64,000 nt of DNA, from assembly GCF_003952025.1 (NCBI RefSeq), contig NZ_QXGI01000002.1:248001-312000 (forward strand). Reading direction: 5' to 3'. Below the pieces are notes generated by a model that did no database searches, was not told where the DNA came from, and was given only the letters and a program-made list of their open reading frames with translations. This document shows positions 10,290-20,000 of the stretch, piece by piece; within the stretch, counting starts at the first letter, position 1, and every line of letters starts with the position of its first letter. Both the position numbers and the translations under genes were made by a program. This DNA is from Bifidobacterium castoris (GTDB lineage: Bacteria; Actinomycetota; Actinomycetes; Actinomycetales; Bifidobacteriaceae).

Positions 10290-10603
10290 GTATCTGCGGC
10301 GGCCGTGGGCCATGCGCCTATGAAGCGCTGAAATCGTTGGAAAATCAAGGGAAATCGTATACTGGGCATCGATGACGCCATTGCAGGGGCGTGCTGAATC
10401 GCACAGCTTATCGAGTGAAGAACGGTGGAGGGCGCCATGTCGGGAAGCATCGGGCCGGCTGTTGCCCCAATGTCGCGCTTGGGTGTTGTGTATGTCCGTA
10501 AACCTTGGAACGATAGGGGAAACAGGCTCCATCCGCGATGCGGTGTGGAGGGGGGAGTGAGGGAAGGGGTATGGATGTCGTTCGTCATACGACACGGACC
10601 AAC

Positions 10604-10640
10604 TTAAGCGCTTGACAAACTGAAAACACAAGGTTATATT
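10604..10640 (+). promoter_or_regulatory. Permease promoter with operator on the -35 box
   Basis: TTGACA (10612-10617), a 17-base spacer and TATATT (10635-10640) are seen. TTAAGCGCTTGA (10604-10615) covers the -35 box. The downstream leader shares GGCAGGCAGAGAAGCC with the binding-protein leader. Confidence 0.85.
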
Positions 10641-10770
10641 GAGTGTCATCACTTATCACAGGCAGGCAGAGAAGCCTGAGGTGGGTATTCCTAAAGGCTC
10701 ATTGCAGAGTCGGGAGGAAACGCAGGCGCTCCGGCGCCGGCGGAAGGATAAGGAAGGAACAGAGACCATC

Positions 10771-11847
10771 ATGACTACCACACAGCCGAACGTAGCGGTC
10801 GCGGAGCGGTCCGCCGCGGATATCCCGTTCAACAAGCATCGCAGGGATTGGAAGAAGGCGGGCATCATCGTCCTCTTCTGCCTTCTGCCGGTCGCGCTCC
10901 TCGTCGTCTTCACGTATCTGCCGTTCTTCCAGATGTGCGGGTACAGCCTCTACAGGATGAAGTACATCGGCACGCCGAAGTACATCGGCCTGAAGAACTA
11001 CGCCGACATCTTCACCCGCCCCGACCTGCTCGCCACGCTCAAGCTTTCGCTCTACTACATGGTCGGCGCGCTCATTCAGGTGGCCCTCGCGCTGTACCTG
11101 GCCACGGTCCTCGCGTTCAAGGTCAAGGGCGGCGCGTTCTTCAAGGGCGCGATGTTCTTCCCCTACCTGATCAACGGCATCGCGATCGGCTTCATCTTCA
11201 AGTTCTTCTACACCCGCGGCTACGTGCTCGATTCGGTGCTCCAGTGGTGCGGGTTCAGCCTCGACAACCTGCCGTACTGGCTGCGTGATCAGAAGGTCAA
11301 CAACTGGTCGCTCGTCGCCTCCTCGGTTTGGAGGTACCTGGGCCAGACGATGATCCTGTTCATCGGCGCGATCATGTCGATCGACGGCTCTCTCTACGAG
11401 GCGGCGGAGATCGACGGCGCGAACAAGTGGCAGCAGTTCAAGCACATCATCCTGCCGGGCATCCAGACGATCCTCGTCCTGAACATCATCCTGTCGATCA
11501 CCGGTTCGCTCTCCGCCTTCGAGGCGCCGTACGTCATCACCTCCGGCGCGAACGGCACCGGCACCTTCTTCGTCCAGATGGACAAGATCGCGCATTCCGA
11601 CCAGAAGGTGGGCCTCGCCTCCGCGATGGCCGTCGTCCTGCTCGTCATCATCATGATCTGCGCGCTGCTGCAGAAGATCGTCATGGGCTGGCTGTTCCGC
11701 GACGCGGACGACGGCACGGCCAAGGCCCGCAGGCATGCGCAGAAGGTCGAGAAGCAGCGCAGGAAGGCGCTGCGCCGGTCCAACAAGGTCAAGGCCGGCA
11801 ACGCCCCGCTCTTCAGGAACGGAGCCAACAAGGAAGCCGAGGCGTGA
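10771..11847 (+). CDS. CUT1 sugar ABC transporter permease (MalF type)
   Basis: This 358-residue membrane protein starts MTTTQPNVAVAERSAADIPF and has about six hydrophobic helices. The cytoplasmic EAA loop YEAAEIDGANKWQQFKHIIL contacts the ATPase. The C-terminal tail is long and very basic. AGGAAGGAAC lies upstream of the ATG. It forms the import channel together with the next gene, from which its stop is only a few bases away. The ATPase is expected elsewhere (a shared MsmK-like protein; inference). Confidence 0.9.
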   Translation: MTTTQPNVAVAERSAADIPFNKHRRDWKKAGIIVLFCLLPVALLVVFTYLPFFQMCGYSLYRMKYIGTPKYIGLKNYADIFTRPDLLATLKLSLYYMVGALIQVALALYLATVLAFKVKGGAFFKGAMFFPYLINGIAIGFIFKFFYTRGYVLDSVLQWCGFSLDNLPYWLRDQKVNNWSLVASSVWRYLGQTMILFIGAIMSIDGSLYEAAEIDGANKWQQFKHIILPGIQTILVLNIILSITGSLSAFEAPYVITSGANGTGTFFVQMDKIAHSDQKVGLASAMAVVLLVIIMICALLQKIVMGWLFRDADDGTAKARRHAQKVEKQRRKALRRSNKVKAGNAPLFRNGANKEAEA

Positions 11848-11852
11848 GCACG

Positions 11853-12779
11853 ATGTCAAGCGAAACGATCACCCCGGATATGCAAACGAACTCGCAGAAA
11901 GGAAAGGCCATGGAAGCCTCCGTCGAAAAGGTGAGCGTCTGGTATCACATGCGCCGCTGGGTGCTCTCCTTCCTCAAGTACTTCAGCCTCGTCTTCATCA
12001 CGTTCTGCGTCCTGCTGCCGCTCGCGTCCTGCGTGTGGACGGCCGCGAAGACCGATACCGAATACAGGACCGGCGACGTCATGGCGATGCCGCACAACTG
12101 GTTCAACTTCCAGAACTATGTGGACGCGTTCAAGCTGTCGAACATGGCCGTCGCGTTCCGCAACTCCTTCATCGTCCTCGTGTGCGTCTGCTTCATGACG
12201 ACGATCATCGGCACACAGCTCGCCTACGTCCTGAGCCGCTTCCAGTTCCCGGGCAACGCGTTCATCCGCGGCGCCTTCACGATCGCGGCGCTGCTGCCGG
12301 GCATCGCGATGCAGGTCGCGGTCTACAAGATCATGGGCAGCCTCGGCATGATCAACTCCCTGTGGGGCTACATCATCATGTCGATGGGCACCGATGTCAT
12401 CTCGATCTACATCTTCATCCAGTACTTCGAAAACCTGCCGATCTCGCTTGACGAGGCGGCGATGATCGACGGCGCGAGCTACTTCACGATCTACGGCCGC
12501 ATCCTGCTGCCGCTGCTCAAGCCGGCGATCGTCACGGCCCTCATCCTCAAGGGCGTCGGCATCTACAACGAGTACTACGCGGCCAACCTCTACCTGCAGG
12601 ACAAACAGAAGCTCGGCACCGTGGCCATCTCGCTGTATGCCTTCACCGGCCCGCAGGGCTCGAAGTACAACCTGATCTGCGCAGGCGTCATCGTGACGCT
12701 GCTGCCCGCCCTGATCCTGTTCCTGATCTTCCAGAAGCAGATCTACAACGGCGTCGCAGCCGGCGCGGTCAAGGAGTGA
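11853..12779 (+). CDS. CUT1 sugar ABC transporter permease (MalG type)
   Basis: This is the inner-membrane partner of the preceding permease, about 308 residues. The EAA loop is SLDEAAMIDGASYFTIYGR, followed by ILLPLLKPAIVTALIL, and the C-terminus QIYNGVAAGAVKE is typical for the family. The first ATG at 11853 lacks a close ribosome site. The in-frame ATG at 11910 (MEASVEKVSV) has AGAAAGGAAAGG five bases upstream and may be the real start. It is followed by a hairpin and then the beta-mannosidase gene. Confidence 0.88.
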   Translation: MSSETITPDMQTNSQKGKAMEASVEKVSVWYHMRRWVLSFLKYFSLVFITFCVLLPLASCVWTAAKTDTEYRTGDVMAMPHNWFNFQNYVDAFKLSNMAVAFRNSFIVLVCVCFMTTIIGTQLAYVLSRFQFPGNAFIRGAFTIAALLPGIAMQVAVYKIMGSLGMINSLWGYIIMSMGTDVISIYIFIQYFENLPISLDEAAMIDGASYFTIYGRILLPLLKPAIVTALILKGVGIYNEYYAANLYLQDKQKLGTVAISLYAFTGPQGSKYNLICAGVIVTLLPALILFLIFQKQIYNGVAAGAVKE

Positions 12780-12815
12780 TGATCTCAGACTTACCCTTCC
12801 CCTTTCCTCACCATC

Positions 12816-12854
12816 GGGAGCCGTGCCGAGCGAGTTGCGTGCGGCACAGCTCCC
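12816..12854 (+). terminator. Attenuator-like hairpin before beta-mannosidase
   Basis: GGGAGC and GTGCCG pair with CGGCAC and GCTCCC across one mismatch, around a 13-base loop, followed by a pyrimidine run. It may reduce read-through from the importer genes into the GH2 gene. Confidence 0.5.
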
Positions 12855-12950
12855 TTCCCTTCTTCGGCGGTCGCCTCCGGTCGCCATCCCCGCCACCGTT
12901 CCGCTTCCGTGCGCGGCACGCGCCGGCATCAACCACTAGGAGCATATACC

Positions 12951-15659
12951 ATGACCAACACCCCTTCCACCTTCGCCCCGCTGACGAGCGGCTGGACCGT
13001 CACCGCGATGAATCCGGAGGTCGTGCCCGCCGACCTTCGCGAGACGCTGGCCGCCGGCATCCCGGCGACCGTCCCGGGCGAGGCGACGCTCGACCTGCTC
13101 AACGCCGGCCTCATCCCCGATCCCTTCGACGGCGACAACGAGAACAAGCTGCAGTGGACCGGCGACGTCGACTGGCGCTTCACCTGCACCTTCGACTGGC
13201 ATGACGCCGGCAACACGCGCCACGACCTCGTCGCCTACGGCCTCGACACCGTCGCGACGATCGAGCTCAACGGCGACCCGATCGCGCAGACCGAGAACTG
13301 CCACCGCTCCTACCGCTGGGACGTCCGCGAACTGCTCAGGGACGGCGAGAACGTGCTCACCGTCACCTTCATGTCCCCGGTGCGTTACTCCGACGCCGAG
13401 GAGCAGCGCCGCGGCTACTACCCGCACACCGAGCACCACGCCTTCAACCAGATTCGCAAGCCGAGCTACTCCTTCGGATGGGACTGGGGCATCGATGTGG
13501 CGAACGCCGGCATCTGGCGCGAGATCGGCATCGACTCGTGGAGCGGCGTGCGCCTGGCTGAGGTCCGGCCGCTCGTCGACGTGGCCTCCGACGGCACCGG
13601 CGTCCTCAATGTGCACGTCAGGGTCGAACGCGAAGGCCACGGCCGCATCATGAACCCGATGGACGCCCACAGGTTCCAGACGCCGGTCCCGGTCCATGTG
13701 ACGCTCGAAGGTTACGGCACGATGCTCGAGGCCGACGGATCGGTGGATCAGGGCCGCGACGAGACGACGATCACGATCGCCGTGCCGGACGCGAAGCTGT
13801 GGTGGCCGCTCGGCTACGGCGACCAGCCGCTCTACGCCGTCGACGTCAAGGCCGGCGCCGACCTGCAGGCCGTGTGGAAGGGCCGCGTCGGCTTCCGCAC
13901 AACGCATGTGGACACCCGCGCCGACGAGCTGGGCCGTCCGTTCCAGATCTACGTCAACGACGTGGCGGTGCACGCGCGCGGCTACAACTGGATCCCCGAC
14001 GACGCGTTCATCGCGCGCGTGACGAAGAAGGACTACGAGCGCGGCATCCGCGACCTCGTCGAATCGAATTCGAACATGGTCCGCGTCTGGGGCGGCGGCA
14101 TCTACGAGGCCGACGAATTCTACGATCTGTGCGACGAATATGGCGTCATGGTCTGGCAGGACTTCATGCTCGCCTGCGCCGCCTACCCGGAGGACCCGGA
14201 GACGAAGGAGGAGGTCGAGGCCGAAGCGCGCGAGGCCATCATCCGTCTGTCGAGCCATCCGAGCCTCATCGTCTGGAACGGCTCGAACGAGAACTACGTG
14301 GCCTACGCCGAATGGGGCGGCTACAAGCAGGCCGTGCGTGACGACGACCTGCCGGCGAACGAATACGGCTACGGCGAGAAGGGGTGGGGCGACTACTACT
14401 ACTCGGAGCTCTTCCCGCAGCTGCTCGCCGAACTCGACCCGACGCACGTGTATCTGCCGAGCTCGCCGATGAGCTTCACGAAGTTCACGAACGCGAACTG
14501 GGACACCGATGGCACGATGCACATCTGGGATGCGTGGAACCGCAAGGACTACCGCATCTACGCCGAGTACACGCCGCGCTTCGCCGACGAATTCGGCTAT
14601 CAGGCGCCTCCGGCGTGGAGCACGCTCGTCGGCGCCGTGCACGACGAGAAGCTCGAGCCCTTCGGCGAGCAGATGCTCGTGCACCAGAAGGCGATGGGCG
14701 GCAACTACAAGCTCGCCCGCGGCATGCGCTCGCATCTGACGCCCGGCCATCTCGACGACGTGAGCTTCGGCGGCGTCGTCAACGGCAAACCGAGCGACGG
14801 CGCGCACAGCTGGCTCATCCCGACCGACGACTGGGACGACATCCAGGACTGGCACTGGGCGTGCCAGCTGCAGCAGGCGCATGCGATGAAGTTCGGCGTC
14901 GAGCATATGCGTTCGCTTGCGCCGGTCAACGCGGGCGCGCTCATCTGGCAGCTCAACGACGACTGGCCCGTCGTGTCCTGGGCGGCCGTCGACTTCAACG
15001 GTCATCGCAAGCCGGTGTGGTACGCGTCGCGCGACTTCTTCGCACCGCGCCTCGCGACGATCCAGCCGCGTACGTCCGAGGAGTACCGTCGGACGCACAG
15101 CTGGGAAGGCGTCAAGGTGGGCGCCGACCACTTCGAGCTCATCGTCCTCAACGACACCCGCGAGCCCGTCAAGGACACGTGGACGGTGCAGCGCGTGACG
15201 CTCGGCGGCAACGTGCTCGCGACGCAGACGATCGACGTCGACCTCGACGCGACGTCGCACAAGGGCTACACGCTCGACGACGCCATCGTCGACTACGACG
15301 ATCCGAACGCCGAGCTCATCGTCGCGACGTCGTCCGACGGCTCTTTCGCGCGCGTCGTCCACAATCCGGCCGAAGTCGTCGACCAGTCGCTCGCCGCGCC
15401 TGCGGAGGCCTTCACCGCCGATGCGAGGAAGGTCGACGGCGGCGTCGAGCTCACGGTGACGGCGAAGGACTACGTGCGCGACCTGTTCGTCATGGTCGAC
15501 AAGGTGGACGCAAAGGGCGCCGTCGAGGAGGGCCTCGTCTCGCTGCTGCCGGGTGAATCGGTCACGTTCCACATCACGACGGACGCGGACGACCCGCAGG
15601 CCTTCACGGCGGCGAACGTGCTGCGCAGCGCGAACGACCTCAAGCGCGAAGCGAAGTGA
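12951..15659 (+). CDS. GH2 exo-beta-mannosidase
   Basis: This 902-residue cytoplasmic enzyme starts MTNTPSTFAPLTSGWTVTAM. It has a galactose-binding-like N-domain, an immunoglobulin-like domain and a TIM barrel. MVRVWGGGIYEADEFYDLCD and VWQDFMLACAAYP are beta-mannosidase signatures. WNGSNEN carries the acid/base Glu447, and FADEFGYQAPPAW carries the nucleophile Glu547. The length matches the family. It would release mannose from the non-reducing end of beta-mannosides, or from the core Man-beta-GlcNAc of N-glycans. The ATG follows AGGAG. A strong hairpin ends the unit. The linked GH36, CE2 and mannose isomerase favour beta-manno-oligosaccharides. Confidence 0.92.
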   Translation: MTNTPSTFAPLTSGWTVTAMNPEVVPADLRETLAAGIPATVPGEATLDLLNAGLIPDPFDGDNENKLQWTGDVDWRFTCTFDWHDAGNTRHDLVAYGLDTVATIELNGDPIAQTENCHRSYRWDVRELLRDGENVLTVTFMSPVRYSDAEEQRRGYYPHTEHHAFNQIRKPSYSFGWDWGIDVANAGIWREIGIDSWSGVRLAEVRPLVDVASDGTGVLNVHVRVEREGHGRIMNPMDAHRFQTPVPVHVTLEGYGTMLEADGSVDQGRDETTITIAVPDAKLWWPLGYGDQPLYAVDVKAGADLQAVWKGRVGFRTTHVDTRADELGRPFQIYVNDVAVHARGYNWIPDDAFIARVTKKDYERGIRDLVESNSNMVRVWGGGIYEADEFYDLCDEYGVMVWQDFMLACAAYPEDPETKEEVEAEAREAIIRLSSHPSLIVWNGSNENYVAYAEWGGYKQAVRDDDLPANEYGYGEKGWGDYYYSELFPQLLAELDPTHVYLPSSPMSFTKFTNANWDTDGTMHIWDAWNRKDYRIYAEYTPRFADEFGYQAPPAWSTLVGAVHDEKLEPFGEQMLVHQKAMGGNYKLARGMRSHLTPGHLDDVSFGGVVNGKPSDGAHSWLIPTDDWDDIQDWHWACQLQQAHAMKFGVEHMRSLAPVNAGALIWQLNDDWPVVSWAAVDFNGHRKPVWYASRDFFAPRLATIQPRTSEEYRRTHSWEGVKVGADHFELIVLNDTREPVKDTWTVQRVTLGGNVLATQTIDVDLDATSHKGYTLDDAIVDYDDPNAELIVATSSDGSFARVVHNPAEVVDQSLAAPAEAFTADARKVDGGVELTVTAKDYVRDLFVMVDKVDAKGAVEEGLVSLLPGESVTFHITTDADDPQAFTAANVLRSANDLKREAK

Positions 15660-15663
15660 TGAT

Positions 15664-15704
15664 TTAAGCGGCCATCAGTACCACGGCAACTGATGGCCGC
15701 TTAA
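15664..15704 (+). terminator. Terminator after GH2, with operator-like ends
   Basis: A perfect 16-bp stem (TTAAGCGGCCATCAGT and its complement) encloses a 9-base loop. The stem bases TTAAGCGG and CCGCTTAA resemble operator halves of the local LacI regulator. Confidence 0.8.
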
Positions 15705-15823
15705 GCCATTGTCCCGATCGTTCGAATGGTCTTCAGGCGATGCAGGGGGGGCGCAATGGCGTATTCATGGTGGGCAAGTCGGCCGACGGGATGTGTCGGC
15801 CGGCGCTACCGTATACAATGGTT

Positions 15824-15837
15824 CTGAAGCGATTCAG
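15824..15837. promoter_or_regulatory. Probable autoregulatory operator of LacI gene
   Basis: CTGAAGCGATTCAG is a near-palindrome four bases after a TACAAT -10-like box (15814-15819), upstream of the LacI gene at 15976. It resembles the AAGCGCTT sites. The remainder of the gap from 15705 shows no gene. Confidence 0.5.
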
Positions 15838-15975
15838 TGACGGCTCCATCGCGGGGCGTGGCGGGGATCGCGGGGCACCAACAGCACAACGCATGCCGTC
15901 CGGAAGCGGGCGGCGGCCACGGAGCGCAGCGGCACAGCGGCGTGCGCGCAGCGTGACGGGACGGGAGACGATGAC

Positions 15976-17010
15976 ATGGCGGCACAGAAGACGAAGGTCA
16001 CGATCTTCGACGTGGCGAAGGCATCGGGGGTGTCGAGCAGCGCCGTGTCCTACGCGTTGAACGGGAAGCCGGGTGTCTCCGACACGACGCGCGCGAAGGT
16101 GCTGCAGGTCGCCAGGGAACTTGGCTGGAAGCCGAACGGCGCCGCGCAGTCGCTCGCGCAGGCCAAGACGAGGCGCATCGGCCTGGTCCTCGGCTACGAT
16201 CCGCAGCTGCTCGCCGTCGAGCCGTACATGATGAGCCTCATCTCCGGCCTCGGCGCGGAGCTCGAGGAGAAGGACTACTCGCTGCTTGTACGCATGTCGA
16301 TGGACAGCGACGACGAAGACTCGATCATCGAGGACTGGGTCGCGACGAGCAACGTCGACGCGATGCTGCTGCTCAATCTGGAGATCGGCGATCCGCGCAT
16401 CGAACTGATGAAGCAGAATCCGCAGATGCCGGTGCTCGCCGTCGCCGACGCCTCGCTCACCGCGGGACTGCCGACGCTTGCAAGCGACGACGCCGCCGCG
16501 GTCGGGCTCGCCGTGCGCCACCTGTACGATCTGGGGCACCGCAACATCGCGCGCGTCGCCGGCCCCGAGGAGCTCGGCCACTCGTACATCCGTGACGCCG
16601 CGTTCTCGGAGGTGACCGCCGAACTCGGCGTGCGCTACCGCTGCCTGCACACCGACTACACGCCGGCCGCCGGCGCCGACGCAACGAAGCGGTTGCTCAG
16701 CGTCAATCCGGCGCCGACGGCGATCATATACGACAACGACGTGATGGCGCTCGCCGCGGAAGGCGTCGCGGCCGTGGGCGGCGTCAAGGTGCCCCAGGAG
16801 CTGTCGATCATGAGCTGGGACGACTCGTTCATGTGCGAGGCCGCGCACCCCGGCATCACGGCGCTCAACCGCGACATCGTCGAATCGGGCCGCATCGCGG
16901 CGTCGCTGATGCTCAAGCTCATCGACGGCGAGGAAGTGGACGTCGTCGAGGAGCCGCCGTACGAGCTGCGCGTGCGCGAATCCACTGGCCCGGCTCCGCA
17001 GCGGGACTAG
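15976..17010 (+). CDS. LacI-family regulator of the mannoside genes
   Basis: This 344-residue protein starts MAAQKTKVTIFDVAKASG. The helix-turn-helix and hinge are VSSSAVSYALNGKPGVSDTT, then GWKPNGAAQSLAQAKTRRIG. A periplasmic-binding-type effector domain ends with SIMSWDDSFMCEAAHPGITAL. GGGAG lies nine bases before the ATG. It follows the beta-mannosidase gene, and AAGCGCTT-type operators occur at the GH1, importer, GH36 and epimerase promoters, so it is the likely repressor of them all, perhaps responding to mannose or a manno-oligosaccharide. Its stop codon overlaps the convergent stop of the GH49 gene (shared CTAG). Confidence 0.88.
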   Translation: MAAQKTKVTIFDVAKASGVSSSAVSYALNGKPGVSDTTRAKVLQVARELGWKPNGAAQSLAQAKTRRIGLVLGYDPQLLAVEPYMMSLISGLGAELEEKDYSLLVRMSMDSDDEDSIIEDWVATSNVDAMLLLNLEIGDPRIELMKQNPQMPVLAVADASLTAGLPTLASDDAAAVGLAVRHLYDLGHRNIARVAGPEELGHSYIRDAAFSEVTAELGVRYRCLHTDYTPAAGADATKRLLSVNPAPTAIIYDNDVMALAAEGVAAVGGVKVPQELSIMSWDDSFMCEAAHPGITALNRDIVESGRIAASLMLKLIDGEEVDVVEEPPYELRVRESTGPAPQRD

Positions 17011-20000
17011 TGGGGCCGTCTGTTCCCTCCGCGGCGGCGGATGGCGGCGGCCGTCAGCGCGCCGACCGCCGCCGCGGAGATTGCCGCGGCCAGCGCCGGT
17101 AGCGTCGCCGATCCGCTGGCGGACAGCCGCATGTCCGAGGGCGGTCGCTCGGAAGAGGACTGCGGAGACCGGGTGGTCTGCTGCGTCTGCTCCGGCTGCC
17201 GCGTCTGCGTCGGTTGCGTGGGAGGTGCGGCGCCATTGGCCGGATTCTTGGGGTCCTGCGGCCGGTCGTCGTTGGCGGTGTCCAGCCGCAGGAACGGGAA
17301 GGTCACCTGAGGCTGACGGAGATCCATCAATGTGGCCTGGCTTTCCTTTCCGGTGAACGCGTCAATCGCGTTGCTGTCTGTGGTGACGCTGTCATGCGCG
17401 GGACTGTCGTCGGGGACGCCGAGACCTCCGCCGAACCGGAATTGATGGACGTAATCGGGGCAGCTCTCGCCGCCGTCCCAGCATGCGGTTGAATAAACGG
17501 GCCGGACGTTGCCGATGCCTTCCGAATCCTCGGCGCTGCTGAAGACGGAGACCTGATATCCCGCCCTGCCGAGGTCGAGGTCGGCGAATGCGGTGCGCGG
17601 GACCGACGCCACGATGGTGTTGCGTCGAATCAGATCGAGTGAGACGTCGGCGATGCGGCTTATGTCCGGATCGGCGTCGTAGACGCCGCTGCCGTACCGT
17701 GCGCCGTCGTTGCGGCCGTCCACGACGACCGCCTTGCGCCATGCGCCGCGGGTGAATGTATTTGTGCCGGGCAGTTGGGGCGTGGGTGCGCCGTCCCCCG
17801 CGGCTCCGTCCGCGTCCGCGGCGTCGGACAGCAGGATGGTGAAGCGCTGCGTGCTCATATGGTTGCCGCCCCATGGGTTGGTGATGGGGGTCTGCACGGA
17901 GGTGGCGAACCGTATGACGTCCCCATCGCTGTATGCGTCGAAGGTCCGCAGATCGAAGCCGCCCGGATTGAAGGAGCCGTCAGCGGGGTAGACATAGCTG
18001 CCCGGACCGTTGTCGTCGCCCTGCGGGTCGGTAAGTCCGCCAATCCGTTCGCCTAGCGCATAGACGGTATACCGTTTGACGTTCATGACGCCGTCGGTGC
18101 CAACGGCGCAGACGCGTACGCTGTTGCTCACGTCGGGCAACGTGATCGCGGCTGTGAACGCGCCATCCGCGACGGCCTGCCGCTGTTCCTCGCCTCCGTT
18201 GACGCTGATGCGCACCGTTGCGGCGTCGGTCGTTCCCCGCACCGTGACGGCGCGCTGCGTGGCGGTCTCGCCGTCCGTGAGCCCCTCGACGGTGAGCGTC
18301 GGCGTGGCGCCCTGTGGCTGGCCGTCGGTGGTCGCGTCCCAGTTGTCATACAATCGCGGATCGAAGTTGAGCCGTCCCAGCTCGTTGTGCGCCCAGTTGT
18401 CGCCCGCCTTGATGACCGGGACGCCGCCCACCGTGTAGTTGTGCAGCAGCAGGCCTTCGCCATCGGTCGTCTGGTTGCCGATGCGCACAGGCGTGCCTTC
18501 CGCGTCGGTGAACCGGTCGAAGAAGCTTTCCTGCGCCGGCATCGTCAGTCCGTTCCACGATTCGATGTGCAAGCCGTCTATCGTGATCCGTTCGAGGTTC
18601 TGCAGCGGGTAGATGCGTATCGCGCAGTTCGCCATGCCTTCCACATGCGTGTTGGAGATGGTCATGTCGCGTATCGTGTGGGTGACGTCGGCGGTGTTCG
18701 ATGCGTTCCCGTCGATGTAGGACGATGCCGAATTGATGATGCAGGTGTTGCGTTTCTGGTCGTTCCAGTACATGCGGTTGTGGATGACGCTGGTGCCGTC
18801 GACGACGACGTCCTCCACGTTCCGCGGAGTCCAGCCCCATTGGAACACCGGCCCGTTCTCGTTCTTCCACACTACGGTGTTGCGCACGCGCACATGGGAA
18901 TGGTAGAGCTTGATCGCATCGTCGTTGGCGTGGAAGAACGAATTGGCCAACGTGGTCCCCCGATACAGCTCCAGGCCGTCGGTCTGCCAGTACCATCCGC
19001 CGACCTGCTGGTAGTTGTTGACCCGCATCGCGAACGGGCCGTCCTCGACGCCATACATGACGAAGCTGTGATATGGCGGATTGGCGACGGTGACGCCGTC
19101 CAGCGTGAGCGTCTGCGGGGCGCCGGTCGATTCGAACTGCAGCATTTTCACGCATGATCCATGGCAGTTGGCGTTCTGCTCGGAGCGATGCTCGTATCCG
19201 TTGTTGGTGTCCGCCTCATACGGATACTGCTCTCCGGACAATACGCCATGTCCGCTGACCTCCAGCGAGGAGCCGTGGGTGAGGAACTGGAAGGCGCCTT
19301 TGACGTAGGCGCCGGCGGCCAGATGGACGCGCGTGATGTTGCTCGGCAGCTTGGCGTGGTAGCGCGACCCCATCCAGTAGGTGCCGGGGCCGAAGTACAG
19401 CGTCGTGATGTCCGAGGCGTCGTCGAGGTCGTTGACTGCTCCGGGCGTGACCTGGCGCACATGCGGATCGCTCAGATCCGGTGGGACCCCCGGATCGGCC
19501 GTGGCGCCGGCGTTGTTCCGTCTCATGGGCTGTGCGAACACCAGCATGGCGTTGCGCGGCTCGGTGCCGATGGTCTGCCCGCTGGCCGGATCCGTGGTCA
19601 GTCTGCCCGTGCCGGGCGAGGCGTCGTTGTAGGTGGTGATGAGCTGCGGGGCGAACTCGACGGAGAAGCGGTAGCCGTCCGCGCTGTAGGGGACGTGGAC
19701 GCGGACCGTATGGTCGTCGATGAGCGTGGTCGTGAATCCCAGCGTCGTGGGGCGGATCGTGACCTGATCCGCCGAAGCGATGGTCTGGCCGGTGTCGAGG
19801 CTGACGTCGATGTCGACGTCGGTGGCGTACTCGAAGGTCGACCAGGACATCGTCAGATTGTTGTCGGCGGCGAAGTCAGCGCCATCTTCGCCCGTGTATC
19901 CGCGCTTGCCTTCGCCGCTGCGCGGAACGCTCAGGTAGGTGAAGGAATCGTATCGGGCCTGCGGCCGGCTGGCGGGGCGGACGGTCGTGGAATAGAAGGG

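Larger units (their letters stand above)
9927..10603. other. Long intergenic stretch, no gene seen
   Basis: A terminator (10023-10058) is followed by about 540 bases without a convincing gene. The stretch holds two operator-like words (10278-10289 and 10321-10332) upstream of the permease promoter. A TATAGT -10-like box lies at 10273. Confidence 0.6.

Noticed and set aside
10278-10652. Short frames in the gap between binding-protein and permease genes
   Set aside because: They overlap the permease promoter and operators, lack ribosome sites and have no recognisable protein features.
12936-15572. Very long open frame antisense to the beta-mannosidase gene
   Set aside because: The GH2 gene has full motifs and a good start. 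The antisense frame is a by-product of GC-rich codon use and gives an Arg/Val/His-rich product without recognisable domains.
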